Below, one piece after another: positions 8,473 to 16,109 of a DNA stretch of 64,000 bases. The DNA comes from Paraburkholderia sp. D15 (GTDB lineage Bacteria; Pseudomonadota; Gammaproteobacteria; Burkholderiales; Burkholderiaceae): positions 1,922,001 to 1,986,000 of the forward strand of contig NZ_CP110396.1 of assembly GCF_029910215.1 (NCBI RefSeq), given 5' to 3'. Positions within the stretch are counted from its first letter, which is position 1. Every line of letters starts with the position of its first letter. The position numbers and the translations under genes are program-made. Under the pieces are notes generated by a model, which saw nothing but the letters and a program-made list of their open reading frames with translations, had not been told where the DNA came from and did no database searches.

Positions 8473-9363
8473 ACGATCCAACGAGGCGGGAATTTCCTTT
8501 TCCAGCACGCTCATGATGACGCGCGTTCTTGACGGAACAGGACGCGCGCACAGTGCGTTCAATTCAAAGCCCGGCACCGTGTAATGCGGAAGCACTCGCA
8601 CCAACTGCCCGCACTCGATTGCATCGGCGCAGACCGGCTCCTGAAGTACGCCGATTCCCGCACCCGCGATCAGCAACTCATGGACCGGTCGCCAATGACT
8701 GACGCTTATCGCTGGCGATACCGGCGCGGAAACCGGCGTCTGCCCGTCGAGTAGACGAAGCATGCCATCGCCGAAAAGACCCATCACGCGAATGAATGGA
8801 TGCGCGATCAGTTCATCCGGATGAGCCGGTATTCCACATCGCTCCAGATAAGCCGGCGACGCGACCAGTACGCGCCGAACATGTCCCAGTCGACGCGCGG
8901 TAAAACTGCCTTCGCCCAATTGACCCAATCGCAACGAAATATCGACCCCTTCGGTCACGGGATCGACCATGCGGTCGTTGAGGATCAGATCGATGTCGAG
9001 TTGCGGATGCTGCTCGCGAATGCCCAACAGGATGCGCGGGAGGACGGTTTCGCCGAGCCCTTGCGGCGCGGCGATCCGGATCACGCCACGGAGTTGCGCG
9101 AGATCCGGATGCGAAACGGCGGCACAGGCTTCGTCGGTGGCGGCGACGATCTGCTTGCATCGTTCGTAGAAGAGCTTGCCTTCGTCCGTGCACGACACGA
9201 CGCGCGTACTGCGCCGGAGCAGCTTGACGCCAAGATGTTGTTCGAGCCGTTCGATGCGCTCGCTCACGGCAGGTTGTCCAATGCCGAGGTCGCGCGCGGC
9301 CCTCGACATATTGCCGCGCTCCACTACCCGCACATAGATTCGCATCGCCGCCAGTAGATCCAT
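8452..9363 (-). CDS. LysR-family transcriptional regulator
   Basis: 303 residues. The N-terminal winged helix (MDLLAAMRIYVRVVERGNMSRAARDLGIGQPAVSERIERLE, here described by its ends) is typical of LTTRs of the CrgA/DmlR branch. The C-terminal effector domain begins around residue 90 with GVIRIAAPQGLG. It is divergent from an MFS exporter, the classic arrangement for regulator and target. A dyad at 9386-9402 sits in the shared promoter region. The inducing ligand is unknown. Confidence 0.9.
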   Translation of the reverse strand: MDLLAAMRIYVRVVERGNMSRAARDLGIGQPAVSERIERLEQHLGVKLLRRSTRVVSCTDEGKLFYERCKQIVAATDEACAAVSHPDLAQLRGVIRIAAPQGLGETVLPRILLGIREQHPQLDIDLILNDRMVDPVTEGVDISLRLGQLGEGSFTARRLGHVRRVLVASPAYLERCGIPAHPDELIAHPFIRVMGLFGDGMLRLLDGQTPVSAPVSPAISVSHWRPVHELLIAGAGIGVLQEPVCADAIECGQLVRVLPHYTVPGFELNALCARPVPSRTRVIMSVLEKEIPASLDRLSAISV

Positions 9364-9385
9364 GCGCCGTATCCTATCAGTTCCA

Positions 9386-9402
9386 CCGATAGCTGTTATC
9401 GG
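9386..9402. promoter_or_regulatory. Dyad in the LysR/MFS divergent promoter
   Basis: CCGATA, 5-nt spacer, TATCGG. It lies 23 bp upstream of the LysR start, between the two divergent genes, a typical place for an LTTR recognition site. Function inferred from position. Confidence 0.45.
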
Positions 9403-9476
9403 GCGCGGCGGCCTACCGGCATGAAGGCGTCGAACGTTACCGTGACGAACATCGACACTTCGTTACGTTCGCGCTT

Positions 9477-10739
9477 ATGTCCCGACTCGATTTCAAGCTT
9501 CTCGGTCCGTGCCTGCTCGCCATTGCGATCGACGCAATGGGATTCGGCCTCGTCTATCCGATGATGTCGGCTATCTTCAGCGACCCGCACGCGGGTGTGC
9601 TCGCCAGCAATACCTCTATCGCCACGCGCAATTTCTACCTCGGATTGGGCTACGGCATCTATCCGTTCTTCATGTTCTTCGGGTCGTCGCTCATGGGCAA
9701 TCTGTCCGATGGGTACGGCCGCCGAAAGATCCTGTTGCTGTGTATCGCCGGACTCTCTGCCAGCTACTTCCTGATGGCGTTCGGTGCGCTGTACGCGAGC
9801 GTCTGGCTGCTGCTGGGCGGACGCGGGTTGAGTGGACTGATGGCCGGTTGTCAGGGTATCGCGCAAGCTGCCATCACCGATATGAGTACGCAGCAAAACA
9901 AGGCGTACAACATGAGCATCATGTCGCTGGCGTTCAGTGCGGGCGTGATTGTCGGGCCGGTGCTGGGCGGCGTCACGTCGGACCGGACGCTCTCGCCGTT
10001 GTTCAACTACGGCACACCGTTTCTGCTGGTCGGCGCGCTGTCGGCGGCGTGTGCGATCTGGACCGCGTGCTCGTATCGCGATGCGGTCGCGGCGCCGGGA
10101 AACGCGCGCGTCGATTTGCTGCTGCCGCTGCGCATCATCTATCAGGCCGCGACGCACGGGAAGGTCGCATTTCTGTCCGTGGTTTTCTTTCTGATGCAGG
10201 TGGGTTACGGACTTTATCTGCAAACGATCATGCTGTTGCTGCAAACGCGGTTCCACTATTCGGGTTCGCTGCTCGGCCTGTTCAGTGGTTTGATCGGCGT
10301 GTGTTTCGTGCTCGGTCTACTGTTCGTCGTGCGCTGGATGCTGCGGGTCTGGAACGTGGTCGAGATTGCCATGACGGGGTTGTTGATTGCGGGTGTCGGT
10401 CAGATTCTGTCGGCACTGTTTCCACGCGAGATGGTGTTGTGGTGCCTCGCCATGCTGGTCGGTTGTTTCGATATGGTCGCGTACACCACCATGTACACCG
10501 CGTTCTCCGATGCGGTCAGCGCGGAACGTCAAGGTTGGGCGCTGGGCATTGCGGGCTCCGTGATGGCGCTCGCGTGGGTCGTCACCGGCTTGCTGACCAA
10601 CCTGTTGCCGGTGTTCGGAGAAACGGGTTTGCTTCTGGTCGGCGGCGTCAGCTTTCTGGTGAGCTTTGTGATGATGTGGGCCTATGGACGTCTGCACTCG
10701 CGTTCGCATTCGACGAGTCATACGAGCGCGAGCGCTTGA
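9477..10739 (+). CDS. MFS transporter, TetA-like drug:H+ antiporter branch
   Basis: 420 residues with about 12 hydrophobic segments. The loop between segments 2 and 3 reads GNLSDGYGRRKILL, the DHA1/TetA-type signature, and the motif-C region after segment 5 has GVIVGPVLGG. It probably exports a small hydrophobic compound across the inner membrane. The divergent LysR gene likely controls it. It is followed by a GC-rich hairpin at 10796-10827. Substrate unknown. Confidence 0.85.
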   Translation: MSRLDFKLLGPCLLAIAIDAMGFGLVYPMMSAIFSDPHAGVLASNTSIATRNFYLGLGYGIYPFFMFFGSSLMGNLSDGYGRRKILLLCIAGLSASYFLMAFGALYASVWLLLGGRGLSGLMAGCQGIAQAAITDMSTQQNKAYNMSIMSLAFSAGVIVGPVLGGVTSDRTLSPLFNYGTPFLLVGALSAACAIWTACSYRDAVAAPGNARVDLLLPLRIIYQAATHGKVAFLSVVFFLMQVGYGLYLQTIMLLLQTRFHYSGSLLGLFSGLIGVCFVLGLLFVVRWMLRVWNVVEIAMTGLLIAGVGQILSALFPREMVLWCLAMLVGCFDMVAYTTMYTAFSDAVSAERQGWALGIAGSVMALAWVVTGLLTNLLPVFGETGLLLVGGVSFLVSFVMMWAYGRLHSRSHSTSHTSASA

Positions 10740-10795
10740 CCGGATAGAGGGCACTGACTGTTTTGTCTGCGTTTCCCGGCGAAAGAAGACGAATG

Positions 10796-10827
10796 TGCCG
10801 GGCCTGCGGCGAAACGCGGGCCCGGCA
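10796..10827. terminator. Hairpin between convergent MFS and aidA-like genes
   Basis: TGCCGGGC pairs with GCCCGGCA, with an inner CTGCG/CGCGG near-pairing. It is placed in the short gap between two convergent genes and may serve both, although there is no T run. Confidence 0.55.
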
Positions 10828-10850
10828 TGCCGGCAGGCTGTTGTTTCGCG

Positions 10851-11354
10851 CTACACGTCTATCTCGATGTCGATCTCCCAACTGAAGTAACCGCGAATTT
10901 TTTCATCGCCCCCAAGCACGATGAAGTCCGCGGTGCAGGACACTTTGCCGGCCGCCAGCACTGCGGCGCGCCAGTAGTGCTCGCTGATCTTCTGGCTCGT
11001 CGGTTGCAGCAGATCGGCCGGGTCGGGCACGGAAAGCGTGGCGTCGCGCGTTACCGCTTCCCAAGGTGCGATGACATTCGCGTCGCTCAACGTGAAGCGA
11101 TAGAAGACCACGCTTTCGTGCGCCCGCAACGACAATGCGCTCGCACGCAGATGCAGTTCGTCCCCGGCGTTCAGCGTGGCGGCGATCCGGCTGTCGTTGT
11201 GGCCGATCTGCTGCGCGTCGGCGGCATTCACGACGTAGACGTGCACGCCGTCGATCGGCGTCGGCGCGTCGGCATCGAGACTGACGTCGGGATACGCAGT
11301 CAGCAGCGTAGCGGCATCGACGATGACGAGGACATCGTCATGCTGACCTGACAT
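10851..11354 (-). CDS. AidA/PixA-family inclusion-body protein, copy 1
   Basis: 167 residues. The ATG at 11354 is chosen because GGGAGAGA precedes it; a TTG 21 bp upstream lacks a ribosome-binding site. The family pattern is clear: VLVIVDAATLLTAYPD, a DGVHVYVVN strand, FYRFTLSD, and a Tyr/Trp motif EHYWRAAV followed by a C-terminal strand ending in EIDV. In Burkholderia cepacia complex AidA is strongly quorum-sensing controlled and linked to virulence in nematodes; the biochemical role is unknown. It is paralogous to the gene just upstream. Confidence 0.85.
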   Translation of the reverse strand: MSGQHDDVLVIVDAATLLTAYPDVSLDADAPTPIDGVHVYVVNAADAQQIGHNDSRIAATLNAGDELHLRASALSLRAHESVVFYRFTLSDANVIAPWEAVTRDATLSVPDPADLLQPTSQKISEHYWRAAVLAAGKVSCTADFIVLGGDEKIRGYFSWEIDIEIDV

Positions 11355-11384
11355 AGGCTCTCTCCCGCGTGACAAGTGACGAAA

Positions 11385-11417
11385 AGCGGGCGAGCCGCCG
11401 CGTGGCGGCTGCCCGCT
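11385..11417 (-). terminator. Intrinsic terminator between the two aidA-like genes
   Basis: On the minus strand, AGCGGGC-AGCCGCC pairs with GGCGGCT-CGCCCGCT around a 4-nt loop and is followed by TTTTC. It lies 30 bp before the start of copy 1, so it should cut most transcripts from copy 2 and reduce expression of copy 1. Confidence 0.7.
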
Positions 11418-11425
11418 CTACGGCA

Positions 11426-11929
11426 TCAGTTGTGGATCGAGATGAACGGATCCCACGAGAAGCAGCCGTTGGACTTGCACGCGCGGTCGATGATCTGGAA
11501 GTTGAAGTGATACGTCACACGACCTTCCTTCAGCATTTCCGACGACCAGTAGTAGTTCGCGACCTTTTGGCAGGTCGGCACGGCCGGATTGCTCGTATTC
11601 GGCACCGGGATCGACGCTTCCGCCATCCGCGGCGTCGGCGTCGAGATCAACTCGTTGCCCACGTTGCCGATAAACCGATAGAAAATCGCCTGCGTTTCGA
11701 AGCCCAGCGAGAGGCTCGTTTCACGCCACCGGATCAGATCGCCCACTTGCGCCTTGATGTCGAGTTCGCCACCGGCCTGACCGGAGATCACGTTGTCCTG
11801 ATTCGTGATCATGTAGACGTAACGCGGATCGATCTGCGTCGGCGCGTCAGGGTTTTTGCTAGGGTTCGGGTACGCTTGCAGGATGGTTGCGGTATCGAAT
11901 GAGACGAGAACATCGGTCACGCGTGACAT
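11426..11929 (-). CDS. AidA/PixA-family inclusion-body protein, copy 2
   Basis: 167 residues, the same length as its downstream paralogue. It starts MSRVTDVLVSFDTATILQAYPNPS and contains DPRYVYMITNQ, AIFYRFIGN, the NYYWSSEML motif and a C-terminal FSWDPFISIHN. AGGAGT lies just upstream of the ATG. The family is recognised from the conserved N-terminal DTATILQAYPNPS segment. It contains three Cys residues in the last third (QTCQK-like and ACKSNGC), absent from copy 1. It is probably the first gene of an attenuated two-gene unit. Confidence 0.87.
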   Translation of the reverse strand: MSRVTDVLVSFDTATILQAYPNPSKNPDAPTQIDPRYVYMITNQDNVISGQAGGELDIKAQVGDLIRWRETSLSLGFETQAIFYRFIGNVGNELISTPTPRMAEASIPVPNTSNPAVPTCQKVANYYWSSEMLKEGRVTYHFNFQIIDRACKSNGCFSWDPFISIHN

Positions 11930-12333
11930 AGGAACTCCTAATTAATGTAGAGGGTCTTGCCGCTGCACGAACTCGCGTCGGGCGGTTCTGGACGCATGGT
12001 GTTCATGCTTTTTCCGAAAGAACCGCAGACGAAATATAGGTCGATGGATTCAGGTACGTAGCTGCCAGAACAGACAGGTACACCGCGTGTCGAAATAGCC
12101 TATGGTCGATTTTTTTCGCCGGCCGGCCTTGAAGCGATAGAGTTTGAAACCGACGTTTGTATGGGGCACGCAACCTGCGCTATCTGAGATGCGTGACAAC
12201 TTCAAGTCAGTGCGAGCGTTGTCACGCCAATCACGAATCCGACATTTTTCCGACACGCGCATGTCGTAGCGTTCCAGTTTTGCAAAGCGTCGCGGCTCTT
12301 CATTTCCAAAAAAGCCTTGCCGGAATCTTACTT
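11930..12333. other. 404-bp divergent intergenic region
   Basis: It separates aidA-like copy 2 from the flippase-like gene and must hold both promoters. It is less GC-rich than the genes. An ATG at 12157 opens the flippase frame earlier, but the resulting 59 residues are rich in Cys, His and Arg and do not look like coding sequence. No promoter could be fixed with confidence. Confidence 0.4.
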
Positions 12334-13338
12334 TTGACGAAACCACTTGCATTCGGCGTCACGCTACTCCTCGCTGTCGTGGGTGTCGTCTTCGCGATCG
12401 GCGCGCCGTTCCTGCTGGATTTTCACGCGACACTGACCGGACTGAAAGCCGCCCCGCCGAATCTGATCGTGGCGCTGGCGGCGAGCGCATTCATCAGTGC
12501 AGCGGCCAAAGCTGGCAAACAGCAATTGATGCAAACGGCGCTGGGTCTGCGCATTCGCCTGCGGCGCACGCTAGCGATTACATTCATCACCGACGCGGCG
12601 TTCCTGAGTTCACCATTCGGCGCGGCCGGTTACGGCGTGAACCTCGGACTGTTGCAACGCGCGGGCGCTTCGTGGACGCAAGCCACCACGGTCGTGAGCG
12701 GCGATCAGGCACTCGATCTCGCATTCTTCGCCGTTGCGGTGCCGGTCTCTTTTATTTCCTGCATTGGATTGCTGGCCGGCGTGATGTCGCCCAAATCTCT
12801 GCAGATGGTTGCGGCCGCATTCTTTACGATGCTCGTATTAGCCTGCGTGTTGTGGGTCGGCAGGCGAAAACTCGTGGCATGCACCGGCGGCGCGATGAGA
12901 CGCGTCGGCATCACGTCCCGGTTTCCTGAAAAGTGGCGCGGTTTTGTGATCAACGTGCGTGACGAGTGGCGTCACCTGTTAAGTGGCTCCCGCTGGCGGC
13001 TCGGCGCGCTGCTGCTTCTAACGACAACGCAATGGCTGCTCCGCTACGGCGCGCTGTGGTTCATTCTGCTGAAGCAGGGTTATGCGTTGCCGCCAGGTTT
13101 CGTGGTGGCCGTTCAGGCGCTGGTGCTGCACGCCGCGTTATGGACAGGTATTCCGGCGGGTGGGGGTGGCGGCGATCTGGGACTTGCTGCCGCGTTCGGC
13201 GCGTGGGTGCCTCACGCGGCGGTCGGCGCGGCACTCATTCTGTGGCGCTTCGCGACGCTTTTCTGTCCGTTGGCCTTGGGGGGAGTGGGCATGCTTGCGT
13301 TGACCCTCGCCCGGGTTCGGGTCAACGGACGCGGTTGA
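12334..13338 (+). CDS. YbhN/UPF0104-type membrane protein (flippase-like, LPG synthase TM domain family)
   Basis: About 334 residues with at least seven hydrophobic segments. I chose the TTG at 12334 because the first transmembrane helix starts right after it and the length then fits the family; the ATG at 12157 is the alternative. Family features are the small-residue motif ALAASAFISAAAKAGKQQ, the SSPFGAAGYGVNLGLL loop and the GIPAGGGGGDLGLAAAF loop, as in lysylphosphatidylglycerol synthase transmembrane domains. It lacks the C-terminal synthase domain. It is convergent with a GT2 gene; together they suggest glycolipid handling, which is inference. Confidence 0.75.
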   Translation: MTKPLAFGVTLLLAVVGVVFAIGAPFLLDFHATLTGLKAAPPNLIVALAASAFISAAAKAGKQQLMQTALGLRIRLRRTLAITFITDAAFLSSPFGAAGYGVNLGLLQRAGASWTQATTVVSGDQALDLAFFAVAVPVSFISCIGLLAGVMSPKSLQMVAAAFFTMLVLACVLWVGRRKLVACTGGAMRRVGITSRFPEKWRGFVINVRDEWRHLLSGSRWRLGALLLLTTTQWLLRYGALWFILLKQGYALPPGFVVAVQALVLHAALWTGIPAGGGGGDLGLAAAFGAWVPHAAVGAALILWRFATLFCPLALGGVGMLALTLARVRVNGRG

Positions 13339-13376
13339 ACCTGAAGCGTGCTTGAGCCGCATTGGCTCGCCATGCA

Positions 13377-14138
13377 CTATCGCGAACTGTCGGGCGTACC
13401 TTTCATTCGCGTGGCGAACGAGACGCGTCCGTGACGCACTCTGAGTTGCAGCAACTGGATGGTTTGTGAAATCAGTGCAAGCGGATAAACCGCTTTCAGC
13501 AGATCGGAGATCATCCGGCACTCGGCACGCACGCCGCGCCAATAGCCGAGCTTTTCCGTCTTGCGTGCCTGAGTCACGTGAGGCCAATGCGTGACCGCGA
13601 TTCTCATGCGCCGCTCGATAATCAACCGGTTCATGAATACCTCGATGCCGAAACGCGGCAGCGCCTGAATCTGTTCGAGCGCCGCATACAGCAGCGCTTT
13701 CTTGACGACGCGTTCGCCCGAAACGAAATCGAGCCCGATTGCGCGGAATAGCGCGAGGCTGTTTTGCCTCAGGCTGATGCTGACCTCCGCGCGACCCTTG
13801 AGAACCGGTGCGGCAAGCGCGCTGATGTGCTCGGCGGCGAGTCCTTTGAGATCCGCGTCGAGCAGCATGAGCAGATCGCCCTGTGCCGCCGCGATACCGT
13901 CCACCATGGCGGCGCTTTTCCCGCCGTTCTTGCCGCGACGTATCAAGCGAACATTGGGAAACTGTTCGACGACTTCCACTGTGCCGTCGCTGGAACCGTC
14001 GTCGACCACGATCACTTCGCCTAACGCCGGATGCACGGCGGCGACCGCCAATACCTTGGCGATACGCGGTGCTTCGTTGTACGCGCAAATGATGCAGGAA
14101 ATGAACTGCGAATTGTGAGCAGACGGGCTGGCTGTCAT
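13377..14138 (-). CDS. Family 2 glycosyltransferase
   Basis: About 253 residues from the ATG at 14138; a TTG at 14189 would add 17 residues of unlikely composition. The GT-A fold is evident: ISCIICAYNE at the start, VIVVDDGSSDGT for the nucleotide-binding aspartates, and LLDADLKGL as the DxD-type motif. No transmembrane segments are obvious, so it acts at the cytoplasmic face. It probably transfers a sugar from a nucleotide or polyprenyl donor to a lipid. The convergent YbhN-like membrane protein is a candidate partner. Confidence 0.8.
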   Translation of the reverse strand: MTASPSAHNSQFISCIICAYNEAPRIAKVLAVAAVHPALGEVIVVDDGSSDGTVEVVEQFPNVRLIRRGKNGGKSAAMVDGIAAAQGDLLMLLDADLKGLAAEHISALAAPVLKGRAEVSISLRQNSLALFRAIGLDFVSGERVVKKALLYAALEQIQALPRFGIEVFMNRLIIERRMRIAVTHWPHVTQARKTEKLGYWRGVRAECRMISDLLKAVYPLALISQTIQLLQLRVRHGRVSFATRMKGTPDSSR

Positions 14139-14296
14139 AGTTGGGCAGAAGCCGCACCTTGATCGCAACAACGACTGCGCAAGGCGCAATGGAAGGGTTC
14201 GTGATTGGCGTAATACCTGATTGCAATCACGAGCGTTTGATACGTCGCATCATCATACGCGAGACCTGGCCATCTGGTTCGTTGCTATCGGGAGGA

Positions 14297-15478
14297 TCAG
14301 GCGATATCGCGTTGCGTTTCGCTGTTTGCGTCGACTTCATGCGTGCGCAGATGGGTTAGCACGTGCGCCAGCTCGTCGTGCGAGAGCTTTACGGCAGCGG
14401 CCAGGGCAGACATCTTTGCGGGTTCGACGACGCGATCGAACATGCGCGTTTCGTAATCGGCCACCGCGGCTCTCCAGTCGCTGCCTTTCGCGAGGCTGTC
14501 GGCCAGATTGCCGGCCAGTTCGGCGGCGTCGAGCATCGCCGCGTTCACACCTTCGCCGCCGAATGGCGACATCACGTGGGCCGCGTCGCCGATCAACGTC
14601 AAACCGTGCTGGTTTGGCCATCGGTGTCCCACAGGCAACGCGTAGATGGGCCGTGCGGCGAAGTGCTCGTTGCTCGCATGAATCAGCGCGAGGATGTTCG
14701 GTGCGAATCCCTCGAACTGATCGAGCAGCGCGCGGCGCATGGCGGGTGCGGATGAAAAATCGAACGTGTCGGCCACCCAGTTCGGACGTACGCGAAAGAC
14801 GGCATACACGCGAATGTGCGCGTTGCCGTTGCGTTGAGCGATCAATGATCGCGCATTCCCTATCGCGGCCATTTTTCCGTGACCGACCAATGCCGCAATG
14901 TCCGGATGACGCGTATCGACTTCATCGATCCCGAACTCAATGAAAGTCAAACCGCTGTACTGTGGCTGGTAATGGGACAGGAGCGGCCGCACACGCGACC
15001 ACGTGCCGTCCGCACCGACGATCAGACCGGCACTGGTTTGCCGGCCGTCGGCGAAACTGAGTTGCCAGTTGCCGCCGTCGAGCCGGCGCACGTCGTGCAA
15101 CTCGCTGTTCCAACGCACCACATCATCGGGCAATGACGCCAGCAGCATGTCTCGCAACGCGCTGCGGTCGACCTCGGGCCGATCGCGGCTCGACGCATCC
15201 GCGCTTTCGAATCGAAGCGTTCCTGTTTTGTCGAACAGACGCGAGCCTTGATCGTCGTAACGCGCTATCCGTTGAAACTCCGTTGTAAGGCCGGCGCGCC
15301 GCAGCGCTAATTGGCCGGACTCCGCATGCAGATCCAGTGTGCCGCCTTGGGGGCGGTCGCTGGGGTTGGCCTCGCGTTCGAACACCGTCGACGCGATGCC
15401 ATGACAATGAAGAATGCGTGCCAGCGTGAGGCCACCCGGGCCGCCGCCGACAATAGCGATACGAGGGAATGCATCCAT
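14297..15478 (-). CDS. FAD-dependent monooxygenase, TetX/PHBH-like
   Basis: 393 residues from the ATG at 15478, since the family starts directly at the FAD-binding strand (PRIAIVGGGPGGLTLARIL). The DG motif appears as GADGTWSRVR and the second FAD motif as LIGDAAHVMSPFGGEGVN. These are flavoprotein aromatic hydroxylase hallmarks, and the overall pattern resembles the TetX group that hydroxylates polycyclic antibiotics. It is divergent from a MarR gene with two operators between them, suggesting induction by a phenolic or drug-like compound. Substrate unknown. Confidence 0.87.
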   Translation of the reverse strand: MDAFPRIAIVGGGPGGLTLARILHCHGIASTVFEREANPSDRPQGGTLDLHAESGQLALRRAGLTTEFQRIARYDDQGSRLFDKTGTLRFESADASSRDRPEVDRSALRDMLLASLPDDVVRWNSELHDVRRLDGGNWQLSFADGRQTSAGLIVGADGTWSRVRPLLSHYQPQYSGLTFIEFGIDEVDTRHPDIAALVGHGKMAAIGNARSLIAQRNGNAHIRVYAVFRVRPNWVADTFDFSSAPAMRRALLDQFEGFAPNILALIHASNEHFAARPIYALPVGHRWPNQHGLTLIGDAAHVMSPFGGEGVNAAMLDAAELAGNLADSLAKGSDWRAAVADYETRMFDRVVEPAKMSALAAAVKLSHDELAHVLTHLRTHEVDANSETQRDIA

Positions 15479-15497
15479 GAACCGGCTCCAGACATAT

Positions 15498-15534
15498 AAT
15501 AGGCACCTATGTAGTTTAAACATAGGCGACTATG
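15498..15534. promoter_or_regulatory. Two tandem MarR operators
   Basis: AATAGGCACCTATG (15498-15511) and CATAGGCGACTATG (15521-15534) are two palindromes of the same form, ATAG-N4-CTAT, with centres 23 bp apart. They fill the 84-bp gap between the monooxygenase and marR start codons. They are almost certainly the binding sites of the adjacent MarR protein. Confidence 0.75.
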
Positions 15535-15562
15535 TTTCGTCAAGAAGAGAGCGAGGTGGACG

Positions 15563-16018
15563 ATGCCGACCAGAAAACAGCTTCCCAATCCGATACCGCT
15601 TATCGGTCTCATCAGCCGTGGATACACGCGCATCTTCGACGCGCGCTTGCGTCAATTCGGCTTCGCGGTCGGACAGATTCCGGTACTGGTGGCATTGAAA
15701 GGAGGCAATGCATTGCCTCAGGCCGAGCTTGCGCGGCTGGCGAAAGTGGAACAACCGACCATGGCGCAGTTGTTGAATCGCATGGAGCGGGATGGGATCG
15801 TCGATCGAATTCCCGATCCGGCGGACAGGCGCAGCCGGTTGATTTCGCTCACGGCCGAGGCGGAGAAACGCATGCCGAAAGCGCGCGCGATCATGTTTGC
15901 GGGGAGCGATGAAGCGTTGTCGGGACTCAGCGACGCCGAAGTCGTGCAACTCTTCGATCTGCTGCAGAAGGTGAATGCCAATATAGAAAAAATGAGCGAG
16001 CAGGCGGAGGATGCCTGA
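15563..16018 (+). CDS. MarR-family transcriptional regulator
   Basis: 151 residues with the MarR winged helix at about residues 35-105: LPQAELARLAKVEQPTMAQLLNRME for the helix-turn-helix and DRIPDPADRRSRLISLT for the wing, including the conserved DPADRR. It is divergent from the FAD monooxygenase, with paired palindromes between them, so it probably represses both genes until a phenolic ligand binds. A perfect 11-bp hairpin overlaps its last codons. Confidence 0.92.
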   Translation: MPTRKQLPNPIPLIGLISRGYTRIFDARLRQFGFAVGQIPVLVALKGGNALPQAELARLAKVEQPTMAQLLNRMERDGIVDRIPDPADRRSRLISLTAEAEKRMPKARAIMFAGSDEALSGLSDAEVVQLFDLLQKVNANIEKMSEQAEDA

Positions 16019-16029
16019 CTCGCTCATTT
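15990..16029 (+). terminator. Hairpin overlapping the marR stop codon
   Basis: AAATGAGCGAG (15990-16000) and CTCGCTCATTT (16019-16029) form a perfect 11-bp stem with an 18-nt loop that contains the stop codon. A short A run precedes it and a T run follows, so it can act as a terminator. Confidence 0.6.
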
Positions 16030-16039
16030 GGAATGGGCC

Positions 16040-16070
16040 GACGCGTCGCCGCTTTTAGCGGCGGCGCGTC
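16040..16070. terminator. GC-rich hairpin between marR and the glycosidase gene
   Basis: GACGCG-t-CGCCGC pairs with GCGGCG-g-CGCGTC around a TTTTA loop. It sits between two convergent genes, so it may terminate the glycosidase-like transcript from the minus side as well as back up the marR hairpin. Confidence 0.6.
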
Positions 16071-16109
16071 GCGGTCTTCAGTGAAACTGTCGACCGGTTT
16101 GCGGTCTGC

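Noticed and set aside
12062..12077. A lux-box-like sequence upstream of the aidA-like pair
   Set aside because: The minus-strand CTGTCTGTTCTGGCAG keeps only the outer CTG/CAG symmetry of a CepR-type box and misses the conserved central positions, and it is over 130 bp from the start codon. Too weak to call.
12157..12333. N-terminal extension of the flippase-like gene from the ATG at 12157
   Set aside because: The extra 59 residues are Cys/His/Arg rich with no membrane character, unlike the family, whose first helix begins right after the TTG at 12334. The start remains uncertain.
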